This document shows, piece by piece, positions 53,272-62,289 of a stretch of DNA of 64,000 nt (its first letter is position 1; each line of letters starts with the position of its first letter). The notes under the pieces are model-generated. The model saw only the letters and a program-made list of their open reading frames with translations, was not told where the DNA came from and did no database searches. The translations under genes and the position numbers were made by a program. This DNA comes from Siphonodentalium dalli (Eukaryota; Mollusca; Scaphopoda; Gadilida; Siphonodentaliidae). The stretch spans positions 67,595,897 through 67,659,896 of the forward strand of contig CP136063.1 of the NCBI GenBank assembly GCA_032622095.1. The letters are read 5' to 3'.

Positions 53272-53369
53272 TTAATTTGTGAGATGTGGAGAGGGTAGGC
53301 ATTTTTTAGGCAACAACCGGAACCTAAAATGTGTTTTAAATAATCAAGCCAAAATATATTATTTTGTCA

Positions 53370-53625
53370 GAAAAGACAGTGATTCTCATAAATAAATTAC
53401 ACGCAGTGACCATTATTGGCGCAATTATTGCTGTAATGTTTATGCACAATGATGCGTCCCGAATAAAGTAGTAAATATTTAAATTTGTGTGTAGTTCAAC
53501 CATTGTGTTCTCTCAAATGATACAGTCTATGTCGTTGGAATTTTCAACAATTTTTAGTCTACATTCTTCCAATTCGGATAGAGTTTGGATACTTACTGAT
53601 TGGTTTTATTCAATAATATGTTCTT
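53370..53625 (+). repeat. Dispersed repeat X, copy 2, with the empty hAT-3 site
   Basis: It aligns with 17890-18490. At the point where copy 1 carries hAT-3, this copy reads straight through: GTGACCATTATTGG..CAATTATTGCTG. It has a 25-bp insertion (TTAAATTTGTGTGTAG..) relative to copy 1. Confidence 0.75.
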
Positions 53626-54147
53626 CATTCAATTTTATTAATTTCTGTTTACAAATATTGGGAATTTACGAGATGGTTCAAATTCATTTTATAAAACAGG
53701 GAAGAGTTAGAATAGATAATCTGTGGTGTTGGAGAAATGCTGTTGTGCAAATAATAGCACTCCTCAATAATTTCTTGGGTGCGCACTGGCACTCTTAGGA
53801 AATGCCAGTTTCTGAGTTTATTCAGTTATTCAGTTTTGAAATACCTGTGTGTTGTTTGTCACGAGTCTTTGCGTGTAGCAGACTTCTCTTCCTTCTCTGA
53901 GAAATGCAATTACGCCAGGTCTGCCTTGAATGAAAGCTTCATTGCCGTCCAATCCAATAAACCGTTCTTTGATTGGGTGAAACGTCATAAAGCAGATTGG
54001 AAAAATGATTTCTTTCATCACAGACGATAATGATATATTGAGGGAGAAAATACCCAATATCCGTATGATATTAGTTTCTCGTGACAACCTCCCCATACAT
54101 AATGACGCTATAGAAGAAACAGTTGAGACGTAAAATGAATCTGCGTG
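53626..54147. other. Non-coding stretch with overlapping frames
   Basis: Frames at 53487-53798, 53779-54030 and 53830-54189 (-) have no recognisable domain. Confidence 0.35.
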
Positions 54148-54240
54148 TTGAAACGCACCCTTGTTGTTCTGGGGAGTGTTGAAACGCACGCTTGTTGTTC
54201 TGGGGAGTGTTGAAACGAACCCTTGTTGTTCTGGGGAGTG
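54148..54240 (+). repeat. 31-bp tandem repeat, three copies
   Basis: TTGAAACGCACCCTTGTTGT TCTGGGGAGTG occurs at 54148-54178, 54179-54209 and 54210-54240 with one or two changes. Confidence 0.97.
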
Positions 54241-54297
54241 AAGACTAAGGGAAAGCTATTATAGGTCACTTTTCTTTGAGTTTCATACAATATCATA

Positions 54298-54506
54298 CAC
54301 TAATGCTCTAAGTAATCGACTTCTTAACCACAGCAGAATTATGGGTAACTTTTCAGGATTCAGGAAATATGGCTTGTTGCCATTCATCGGAAAGCTCTCG
54401 GGGAGAGCTTTCCGATGAATGGCAACATCCATATTTCCGACTAAATCCTGAAAAGTTACCCATAATTCTGCTGTGGTTAATAAGTCGATTACTTAGAGCA
54501 TTAATG
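54298..54506. mobile_element. TA-B palindromic MITE, complete
   Basis: TA-flanked. The ends are worn by one base each (CACTAATGCTC, GAGCATTAATG). The arms have a 7-base difference near 54359-54365. Confidence 0.93.
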
Positions 54507-54591
54507 TACATCAACAGAATGTTGCCAATAGTGTTCAGCCACAGGTTTGAAAATAGAAAATAAATAAATATATTTTTACAAAATATATTTG

Positions 54592-54690
54592 AAAGTGACG
54601 GGAGCTGTGCTGGTGCAGCATTAAAGATCCTGTACCATTGCATTCTCTTATATATGTGAGTCTCCTATAGGGAGCCTCACATATATATTG
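54592..54690 (+). mobile_element. T3 fragment
   Basis: GTGACGGGAGCTGTGCTGGT GCAGCATTAAAGATCC followed by one cassette of the GTCTCCTATAGGGAGCC type with TATGTGAG/CTCACATA, cut off in its right arm. Confidence 0.8.
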
Positions 54691-54761
54691 CTTATGGCAT
54701 TCCACATTTTGACCTACTTAATTTCAGAATGACCTACCCAATCATAATAAGTAGCTCACTT

Positions 54762-54774
54762 TGACCTTTGACCT
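54762..54774. promoter_or_regulatory. Perfect DR1 nuclear-receptor element
   Basis: TGACCTTTGACCT is, on the other strand, two AGGTCA half-sites separated by one base, the site type bound by HNF4, RXR dimers and COUP-TF. Two more TGACCT half-sites lie 31 and 54 bases upstream. Function is not shown. Confidence 0.4.
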
Positions 54775-54789
54775 AAACCCTTTGGAAAA

Positions 54790-55424
54790 TTATAATCGGG
54801 TTTGAGGGATTCAGGAGGGATCTGAATGTAAAATGAGAATCAAAAAGGGCTCTGGAGGCTTAATAATCAGCAAGTCCATATCATACCACAAATCACCCCA
54901 TTAAACTAATGAGCAAATTCTAATCCTTATTGTGGCTTGTTTGTCGAGCAAATTCTCACTTCCTAATTGTCAATCCAGACTTAATAGTTGTCATCGTGCA
55001 ATTCCACCGAGTGGATTATCCTGTTCTCATCTCCATGGACACAGGGTGAATGACATCACTTCCTCAAAATTCCCACGATTCAATTGCAAACCTATCTCTA
55101 ACGGGGTCCCATTTAATAGGAGTGAATTTAATTTGACGAAACGTTCCAGTCTTTGGTAGATGGAGGGTTTAATGTAATAAAGGTAATGGCATCCTATGTA
55201 GTAATGAATTAATTTGACGAATTGTTTCTGTCTTTTATAAATAAAGGGTTAATGATGTCACATTCGGACGATCGTGAGCCCGCCCCTAATGTGGCCTTCT
55301 GTCGGTTTGAGTGGATTATCATGTTAGCACTCGGAACATTTGGACATTTAGAAGTTGAACTGTCTGAGTCCTGTTTGTTTTGTCATGATGTCCACTGGTC
55401 TTGAATGTCGTCCCAAGGTGAAAT
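54790..55424. other. Non-coding stretch with scrambled local duplication
   Basis: GAGTGGATTATCCTGTTCTC (55011) and GAGTGGATTATCATGTTAGC (55309), and TTAATTTGACGAAACGTTCC (55128) and TTAATTTGACGAATTGTTTC (55208), are diverged pairs. An old segmental duplication of about 80-300 bp is likely. Confidence 0.5.
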
Positions 55425-55432
55425 CCTGGGAA

Positions 55433-55686
55433 CAAGCCTTGAAATAGTGTGTCTGTCATTTGCAGAATGAGGTCCCCAGAGGGTGAATTTAGTGATGCTA
55501 CCCCACATAGCGGGCTAGCATCACCAAATTCACCCTCTGGGAACCTCATTCTGCTGAGCTGTAAGGACAATGAGGTCCCCAGAGGGTGAATTTGGTGATG
55601 ATAGCCCACATAGCGGGCTAGCATCACCAAATTCACCCTCTGGGGACCTCATTCTGCAAATGACAGACACACTATTTCAAGGCTTG
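55433..55686. mobile_element. hAT-A, short form, with 8-bp target duplication
   Basis: CCTGGGAA lies before CAAGCCTTGAAATAGTG and after CACTATTTCAAGGCTTG (55425-55432, 55687-55694). The two modules (55464-55555, 55570-55656) are separated by only about 14 bases, so the middle segment is deleted. The low divergence between modules suggests a young copy. Confidence 0.96.
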
Positions 55687-55708
55687 CCTGGGAATTGGTC
55701 AATATTAA

Positions 55709-56171
55709 CCCTTCCATTACTGGAGCTTCCTGAAATTTTGTGAAAACCCTGTGCCAATGCATTCTCTTATATATATGAATCTCCCATAGGGAGCCTCGCA
55801 TATATAAGAGAATATATTGGCCTAACAATATTTACCTTGACCTTGTAAGCCAGTGCATTCCATGACTGAAGCTTCCTGAAATTTTGCGAAAAACCCTGTG
55901 GCAATGCATTCTCTTATATATGCGAGGCTCACGTTGGGAGCCTCGCATATATAAGAGAATACATTGGCCTAACAATATTTTCCTTGACCTTGTAAGCCAG
56001 AGCTCTTATATATGCGAGGCTCCCTATGGGAGATTTGTATATATAAGAGAATGTTTACCTTGACCTTGTAAGCCAGTGCATTCTCTTATATGTGCGAGGC
56101 TCCTTATGAGAGAATGCCTGGCACTGGATCTTTAATGCAGCACCAGCGCAGCTCCCATCATGAAAGGGCTA
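55709..56171 (-). mobile_element. T3 elements, rearranged tandem
   Basis: TTAA 55705-55708, then CCCTTCCATTACTGGAGCTT. At least four cassettes or half cassettes follow (55752-55820, 55904-55971, 55994-56052, 56080-56116), separated by repeated 'CTTGACCTTGTAAGCCAG'. It ends at CACCAGCGCAGCTCCCATCA TGAAAGGG. One T3 appears to have been extended by internal duplication. Confidence 0.85.
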
Positions 56172-56321
56172 TATAATCCAAGTACATTATAGTCATTATC
56201 TGCTTGATGTGTCTGTCTGAGGAAAGACTGCCTCCAGAACATTTTTATATATAGCATACTGATATGGCTGTAACAATACACCCCTGCTACAATATGATAT
56301 GTTGTGATTTTTATATCCCTG

Positions 56322-56397
56322 TGTGGGATAGCGTCACTAAATTCACCCTCTGGGGACCTCATTCTGCAAATGACAGACACACTATTTCAAGGCTCGC
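56322..56397 (+). mobile_element. hAT-A right half-module and terminus
   Basis: GTGGGATAGCGTCACTAAAT TCACCCTCTGGGGACCTCAT to CACACTATTTCAAGGCTCG. As in the chimera at 21118, it begins near the centre of symmetry of the module. Confidence 0.85.
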
Positions 56398-56441
56398 AGT
56401 TCCTCTTGGGCTAAAATTTCAGTTGAGGTATTTGGTTTTAA

Positions 56442-56901
56442 CCCTTTGAGTGCCAGGTCCGATTTTTGTATCATCCCATATACCCTGTGCCAATGCATTC
56501 TATTATATATGCGAGTCGACCTATCTTATATATGCGAGTTGACCATAGGTCGCCTCGCATATATAAGAGAATGCATTGGCCTAACAATTTTTCATCATTT
56601 GTTATTATTTTTTACAATTTTTTACAATTTTAATAATTTTTTCTTATATTCTTTAACAGACTTATTTTGTAGGTTTAGTGCCAGGGAATCTCACGTTTTT
56701 CATGGGCATCAAAATTATTACTATGAATACTTGGTGATAGTTTTGAGTTATAACATGCCCCTAAGGTTTTATCCAGTTTGTTTTTAAATTCGCTATAGCA
56801 TGCTTAAGCATACCCAAAAATAATTCAACCAAAAAAAAAAAGGGCAGATTTTACAGACCATAAATTAGGGCCGATAAGATCGGCCCCTGGCACTGAAAGG
56901 G
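56442..56901 (-). mobile_element. T2 long form, reverse orientation
   Basis: TTAA 56438-56441 and 56902-56905. It has the usual T2 ends and cassette (the cassette has a partial duplication at 56496-56540). An extra internal segment of about 160 bp contains GAATCTCACGTTTTTCATGG and CGCTATAGCATGCTTAAGCA. The longer form is probably closer to the ancestral element. Confidence 0.9.
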
Positions 56902-57086
56902 TTAAAAGACGAAGGCATGTCAATAATTTAGTTAGAATGTCAGGGAAGAGTGGGCTAAATTTTATATCAGAGACCGCTTGAAGGCAACGACTCAATAAAT
57001 AATAAATTAATGTCTGGATCTCACTGAATTAAAATTTGTCTATCAAGTTTTTTTTCATACAAGAGCTACAGGGGAGTGGGTAGGAA

Positions 57087-57185
57087 TGTACTAACAGTGC
57101 CACAAGTTAGTGTACTAACGGTGCCCCTAAGTTAGTGTACTAACGGTGCCCCTAAGATAGTGTACTAACGGTGACCCTAAGTTTC
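57087..57185 (+). repeat. 25-bp tandem repeat, four copies
   Basis: TGTACTAACGGTGCCCCTAA GTTAG recurs at 57087, 57111, 57136 and 57161 with few changes. Confidence 0.95.
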
Positions 57186-57299
57186 ATGAACCTTAGTATG
57201 ATTCTCATAAAAGCAGCTGATTCGCTGTAGAAATGCTGTATTTTGATTCTCGCAAACTTTTACGGATTTCAACTCTTTCTTTTTACTTTTTTTTTTATG

Positions 57300-57675
57300 T
57301 TGAATTTTTTTTGGGTATGCTTAAGCATGCTATAGCGAATTTAAAAACAAACTGGATAAAACCTTAGGGGCATGTTATAACTCAAAACTATCACCAAGTA
57401 TTCATAGTAATAATTTTGATGCCCATGAAAAACGTAATATTCCCTGGCACTAAACCTACAAAATAAGTCTGGCACTGAAAGAGTTAAAGAATATAAGAAA
57501 AAATTAATCAAATTGTAAAAAATTGTAAAAAATAATAACAAATGATGAAAAATTGTTAGGTCAATGCATTCTCTTATATATGCGAGGCGACCTATGGTCG
57601 ACTCGCATACATAAGAGAATGCATTGGCACAGGGTATATGGGTTGATACAAAAATCGGACTTGGCACTGAAAGGG
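57300..57675 (+). mobile_element. T2 long form, left-truncated, inverted to the previous one
   Basis: It contains the long-form segment (GGGTATGCTTAAGCATGCTA to ATGAAAAACGTAATATTCCC), the spacer, one cassette (57562-57629) and the right end GGCACTGAAAGGG with TTAA 57676-57679. A 23-base T2 end (CTGGCACTGAAAGAGTTAA) inserted at 57470-57488 suggests a second TTAA event in its spacer. Confidence 0.88.
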
Positions 57676-57826
57676 TTAAGGCGTGTCGTGAGTACAACCT
57701 CTACCAGGGACATGGTGGCATACTGAAGAGAAATTGGAATAGTCATAGATAGTAACAATCAATGAACTTTATTGTATCCTGCACCAATGTATGGTCAAAT
57801 GTATTGTAACACAAAAGGACAAATTA

Positions 57827-58209
57827 CAGTAATGCCCTAAATAATCGACTCCTTAACCCTTTCAGTGCCAGGGGCCGATCTCATCGGCCCTAATTTACAG
57901 TCTGTAAAATCGGCCCTAAAAAAAAAAAAAAAAAAATGTCTGTTAAAGAATATAAGAAAAAATGATTAAAATTGTAAAAATTGTAAAAAATAACAAGAAA
58001 TGATGAAAAATTGTTAGTCCAATGCATTCTCTTATATATGCGAGGCGACCTATGGTCGACTCGCATATCTAAGAGAATGCATTGGCACAGGGTATATGGG
58101 TTGATACAAAAATCGGACTTGGCACTCAAAGGGTTAACCACAGCAGAATTATGGGTAACTTTTCAGGATTTAGTCGGAAATATGGCTTGTTGCCATTCAT
58201 CTGAAAGCT
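57827..58209 (+). mobile_element. TA-B left half interrupted by T2
   Basis: After TA, CAGTAATGCCCTAAATAATC GACTCC is cut by T2 at TTAA and resumes at CCACAGCAGAATTATGGG, running to CATCTGAAAGC, the centre of the palindrome. The second arm is absent. Confidence 0.93.
57857..58133 (+). mobile_element. T2 TTAA element inside TA-B
   Basis: TTAA 57853-57856 and 58134-58137. One cassette (58018-58087). Excision of T2 plus one TTAA restores CTCCTTAACCACAG, the exact TA-B phrase, which proves the TTAA target duplication. Confidence 0.96.
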
Positions 58210-59042
58210 GTAAGTAAGTATAGGAGGGCCCGTAAAGTAAAGTTCTTGTCTGTGCTCGTCATTACTTTATGGAATAGCCTCCTGTTGGGGGTACGTGTTT
58301 ACGAAATTGTGTGGTACTTTTTAGTGAAATAGGGCGCGCTCGTTTGACAGCGAGATACAGTGGAGAAGGAAGTGCTCCTTGTCAATTTCGTTGCAGGTTT
58401 CGAAGTATAGTGTCGTTGCTAGATACCCAATGTGTGGCAACTAATTCTGAATTTCGTGAGGTGTTGTCGATATATCAAGATGGAAATGATGTTTAGATAT
58501 TCTTCCAAAGAAGTTACTGTTTGAACATTCTGTTTGTTCCTTGGAGGATCACATCAGCTTTCAAAAATTTATGGTAGCTATACAGTATATTGTTCAGAGT
58601 CTGACACTTCTATACGCCCACCGAAGGCATCGAAAAAGAGGTCGATTGTCTATTTATTTACTCTGATAGGTTTTCATACTATCGATTTTAGTATTTTGTT
58701 ATTGCCGTGGAACGGAAGCTAGAATCTTACTAAGCAGCAATGACGGACAGATAATTTAAAAGTGACTGGGCAGCCCATATCTGACATCTGTCCCATACCA
58801 TATACCCAATGAATCTGTCACAATACCAATGTCAGATCAACCAGGCGGAAAATAAGACTGTTGAATGGACATTGCTTGTCAATACCAGGGGATTTATAGG
58901 CAAATCATGTCCAGATACCTTCTGACATGTAGGTCAAAGAAATACTCCAAGCTATAAATGAGACTCTCCTATCCTTAACTCATAACTAAATGCCGATTGA
59001 TGAGTAGTTACTTGGTTCACATTGATTTGCGAGAATATTCAG
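58210..59042. other. Non-coding stretch
   Basis: Frames at 58311-58496 and 58534-58722 have no recognisable domain. ACTCATAACTAAATGCCGAT TGATGAGTAGTTAC at 58979-59012 resembles a T5 end. Confidence 0.4.
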
Positions 59043-59082
59043 TTAACCATTTCTATGCTATTTAAAATATCATTGACGAATA

Positions 59083-59176
59083 CAATGCCCTAAATAATCG
59101 ACTCTTTAAGATTTAGTCTGAAATATTATCCATAATTCTGCTGTGGTTAAGGAGTCGATTATTTAGGGCATGACTG
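59083..59176. mobile_element. TA-B inside T5, 94 bp, centre deleted
   Basis: TA on both sides. CAATGCCCTAAATAATCGAC at the left, then a jump via AAGATTTAGTCTGAAATA to ATCCATAATTCTGCTGTGG and the right end GGGCATGACTG. Most of both arms is deleted. Confidence 0.9.
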
Positions 59177-59286
59177 TAGCTCCCTGAGGAAATGGTCATT
59201 TGTTGAACTTATTATCTGAACATTTCCCACCAATGAATAGGAATCCTTCTGCACTTGTACAATCTTTTCGTCTGTCTGTCAGCGTT

Positions 59287-59597
59287 ATTGGGGGCCTCGG
59301 TGGCTCAATCGGTTAGGGGTACAACTCCAAGCCGTTTCGCCCTCCAGCACTGGCAATAAGGGATCAAATCCACATTTTTCCATCGTGGACTTTGTAACTC
59401 GAAATCGTTATCTGGTGGAGTTACCAGTTACTCGCCGATGGCCGGTGGTTTGCCGCACATAGTTGACAAGTTTATCAGCCATTGAAATCACTGTTAGATT
59501 AGTCGCAAGTGTGCGGATTTCCTCCACCACTAAAACTGGCAATGTCGTGATATGGCCTTAGTTGCTAAAGCGACAATAAACCCCAATCAATCAATCA
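59287..59597 (+). mobile_element. tRNA-derived SINE inside T5
   Basis: GGGGGCCTCGGTGGCTCAAT begins the tRNA-like head, with A-box TGGCTCAATCGG (59300-59311) and a worn B-box GGGATCAAATCC (59350-59361). The tail is CCCCAATCAATCAATCA. Target duplication GTCAGCGTT lies at 59278-59286 and 59598-59606. Confidence 0.94.
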
Positions 59598-59728
59598 GTC
59601 AGCGTTTTTACTGAACAGCCCTCCAAATGAATAATATACCATTCTCAATATGTACTGTTATAACTTTGTCGGAGAATCCATTTAGTACATAAAGGTTAAT
59701 AAGGTAGTCTCTTCCTAGCAGTACTTAA

Positions 59729-59971
59729 CCATTTCATGACTGAAGCTTCCTCAAATTTTGCGAAAACCCTGTGCCAATGCATTCTCTAATGATATGTGAG
59801 TCACTCATTGGGAGCCTTGCATATATAATAGAATATATTGGCCTATCAAAATTTACCTTGAACTTGTAAGCCAGTGGATTCTTTTATATATGGGTGACTC
59901 GCATATATCAAGAGAATACACTGGCACTGAATCTTTAATGCTGCACCAGCGCTGCTCACATCATGAAAGGG
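59729..59971 (-). mobile_element. T3 TTAA element, degenerate
   Basis: TTAA 59725-59728, CCATTTCATGACTGAAGCTT, two worn cassettes, and CACCAGCGCTGCTCACATCA TGAAAGGGC. It lies only 25 bases from the previous T5. Confidence 0.85.
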
Positions 59972-59974
59972 CTA

Positions 59975-61270
59975 ACGGGACCCAAGCCACTCACAGTGGG
60001 TAAATGTGCAAATATTTCATATAAATTTGGAGATATACTCTGAATGTAGTTTCAACCTTATTTTACAGTAGATTCTGATTACAAACAAGTGAATTTTGAC
60101 TTTGAATTTTGTTTAATTTACTGTAAATTTCCCATATTGAAATATTTTCTCTTCTTGCGAGGTTTCAAATAAATTGGGATATGTATTTGAGTGTAATTAA
60201 CTGTAAAAGTCTTATTGACAAACGAATGGTACATGATGCTGCCTTGTAAGGTTACACAGCCATGATGGAAGGTCTTGTATGCTCTTATTGGCTTCCTCAA
60301 GGGGATTCATAATTGACAGTTCTTTAATCCATTTGAGCTATTTGAGATCGTTCTTAGAATAGACTCTCAGAGTTTACCATCTTATTTAAACTAATCAATG
60401 CCCATAGATGGTGAAGCTTAAATAAAACAAAAATTGGCGAAAGCCGACAGAGAGAAAACAGGATTCTTGTCAATCAAGTATTAAAGCTATCATGTCTCGA
60501 ATTTCCATCAATTATATCAAATTCCACTCACAACGAAATCACTTGTGCATCGCCACGGGCGACAGATTCGGCAGATAATTGGACAGACATCTGACGATAA
60601 TTCAGAAGTTTGCTGAAATTAGGCTTAATTGTCAGGGGCACACAGCAAAGAATAAATGTGAAGAGGAGTTATTAGAAGTTCACACCGAGTTGCTTCATCG
60701 ATGTGTCGAACAGTGCGACCCCTGACTCACGGTGACAATAAAAAATTCATGATGTTCGAAATCATCATGATTAAATTAATAGGCTAATCTTGGACTACGT
60801 TACTTCACATTAATTACATCTGATTGGATAATTCATGTGGTGATTACAGTAACGATTCTGTTTTTTTAAATCTTTCTTCATCCTGTCTGACCTTGAATTT
60901 CACTTTGACAAATGACCTTCTTTGACTTATAAATAAATATCACCAGGAAAGTCAAAAGTTTTCAAGTTTCAACTTAACAAGAAAATTTACTGCTTCATGA
61001 ACTTCGTCTATCTAATTAAAAAATAAATAACAGATGCATATTTTTGGCTTCAGTTTACTTTGATTATATATTAAAGTTAGAAGTTAACAGAATATCGACC
61101 ACTAAACCTGCTAAACTAATATACACTAAAACGATGTCTTGAAGGTTCATGGGTTTCTGCATTGCATCATAGGTATAACAGATTCATTTTAATTAATCTG
61201 ACATAATACTGAGACTCAGATCCACAATGAGAAAGACCTGTTTACACACTGCAAGAGGGTTTTTCATTAT
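59975..61270. promoter_or_regulatory. Transposon-poor island, possible cis-regulatory element
   Basis: About 1.3 kb lack the window's repeat families, the second longest such stretch. The core 60300-60860 has many homeodomain-like cores (TTAATTGTC, ATGATTAAATTAAT, CATTAATTACATC) and CGCCACGGGCGACAGATTCGG. The frame 60118-60300 (-) has no domain. Confidence 0.25.
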
Positions 61271-61376
61271 GGCTGTATGATGTTAAACTATTCATCGTGA
61301 ATTCAATGTATCGTGATACACTTTCTAATGATGCACGTATCGTGATATAGGGCATCAAGTAATTTCTGAAGATACA

Positions 61377-61480
61377 TGTAATGCCCTTAATAATCAACTC
61401 CTTAACCACAGCAGAATTATGTGTAATTTTTCAGGATTTAGTCGCAAATATGGCTTGTTGCCATTCATCGGAAAGCTCTC
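61377..61480 (+). mobile_element. TA-B left half
   Basis: TAATGCCCTTAATAATCAAC through to CATCGGAAAGCTCTC, then unrelated sequence. The second arm is absent. Confidence 0.9.
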
Positions 61481-61528
61481 ACTCTTATATTTATTTGACT
61501 CATCCATTTTAGTTAAAAATGAACTCTA

Positions 61529-61635
61529 CAGTAATGATCTAAGTAATCGACTTCTTAACCACAGCAGAATTATGGGTAACTTTTCAGGATTTAGTCGGAA
61601 ATATGGCTTGTTGCCATTCATCGGAAAGCTCTCCC
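61529..61635 (+). mobile_element. TA-B left half, second in 150 bp
   Basis: TA, CAGTAATGATCTAAGTAATC to CATCGGAAAGCTCTCCCC, then directly T3-type sequence. The second arm is absent. Confidence 0.9.
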
Positions 61636-61636
61636 C

Positions 61637-61789
61637 GTCTTAATGCATTCTCTTATTTATGCAAGTTGCCCATAGGGCGCCTCACGTATATAAGAGAATG
61701 CATTGGCCTAACAATATTTACCTTGATCTTGCACTGGCACAGGGTATTTAATGCTTGAACCAGCACAGCTCCCATCATGAAAGTATTAA
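61637..61789 (-). mobile_element. T3 fragment
   Basis: One cassette with loop GTTGCCCATAGGGCGCC, then CTTGATCTTGCACTGGCAC, CAGCACAGCTCCCATCATGA AAG. The left end and second cassette are missing. Confidence 0.8.
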
Positions 61790-61854
61790 TCTTAAGTGGT
61801 TTCATATATTACTGGTTGTTTTTTACATTTCTGTGATTGATAATCGATCAACTA

Positions 61855-62066
61855 CAGTAATGCTCTAAATAATCGACTCCTTAACCACAGCAGAATTATG
61901 GGTAATTTTTCAGGATTTACTCGGAAATATGGCTTGATGCCATTCATCGGAAAGCTCTCAAGAGAGCTTTCCGATGAATGGCAACAAACCATATTTCCGA
62001 CTAAATCCTGAAAAATTACCCATAATTCTGCTGTGGTTAAGGAGTCGATTAGTTAGAGCATTACTG
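61855..62066. mobile_element. TA-B palindromic MITE, complete
   Basis: TA-flanked; ends CAGTAATGCTCTAAATAATC and TTAGAGCATTACTG; centre CTCAAGAGAG. Confidence 0.95.
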
Positions 62067-62068
62067 TA

Positions 62069-62162
62069 AATTAGGGTCTGTCACAACGGCAGGTTCAAAA
62101 GTATTTCAGCCTGTCATATTAAAATTTTCAACCTGTCAATCACTATGACAGGCCAGTTAAAT
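62069..62162 (-). repeat. Dispersed repeat Y, copy 2
   Basis: Reverse complement of 47953-48057, directly against the right TA of the preceding TA-B. It begins AAATTAGGGTCTGTCAC and ends GACAGGCCAGTT. Confidence 0.75.
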
Positions 62163-62289
62163 CCAAGCTTGTTTATCTCCCAGGTACCAGCCTAGAGGGC
62201 GACTTAGGAGACATCTTCTCCCTAAAGTGTACCACTTCTCCCTATTTTGTCCCAGGGAGAAGTCAGCTCTCTCATATACCAGTATGCAT

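Larger units (their letters stand above)
59047..59695 (-). mobile_element. T5 element holding both a TA-B and a SINE
   Basis: TTAA 59043-59046 and 59696-59699. CCATTTCTATGCTATTTAAA at one end and CCATTTAGTACATAAAGG at the other. Without the two insertions, T5 would be about 235 bp, its normal size. Confidence 0.92.

Noticed and set aside
59287-59361. A functional tRNA gene
   Set aside because: Only the A- and B-box regions look tRNA-like; the arms do not fold into a cloverleaf and the body continues as a SINE.
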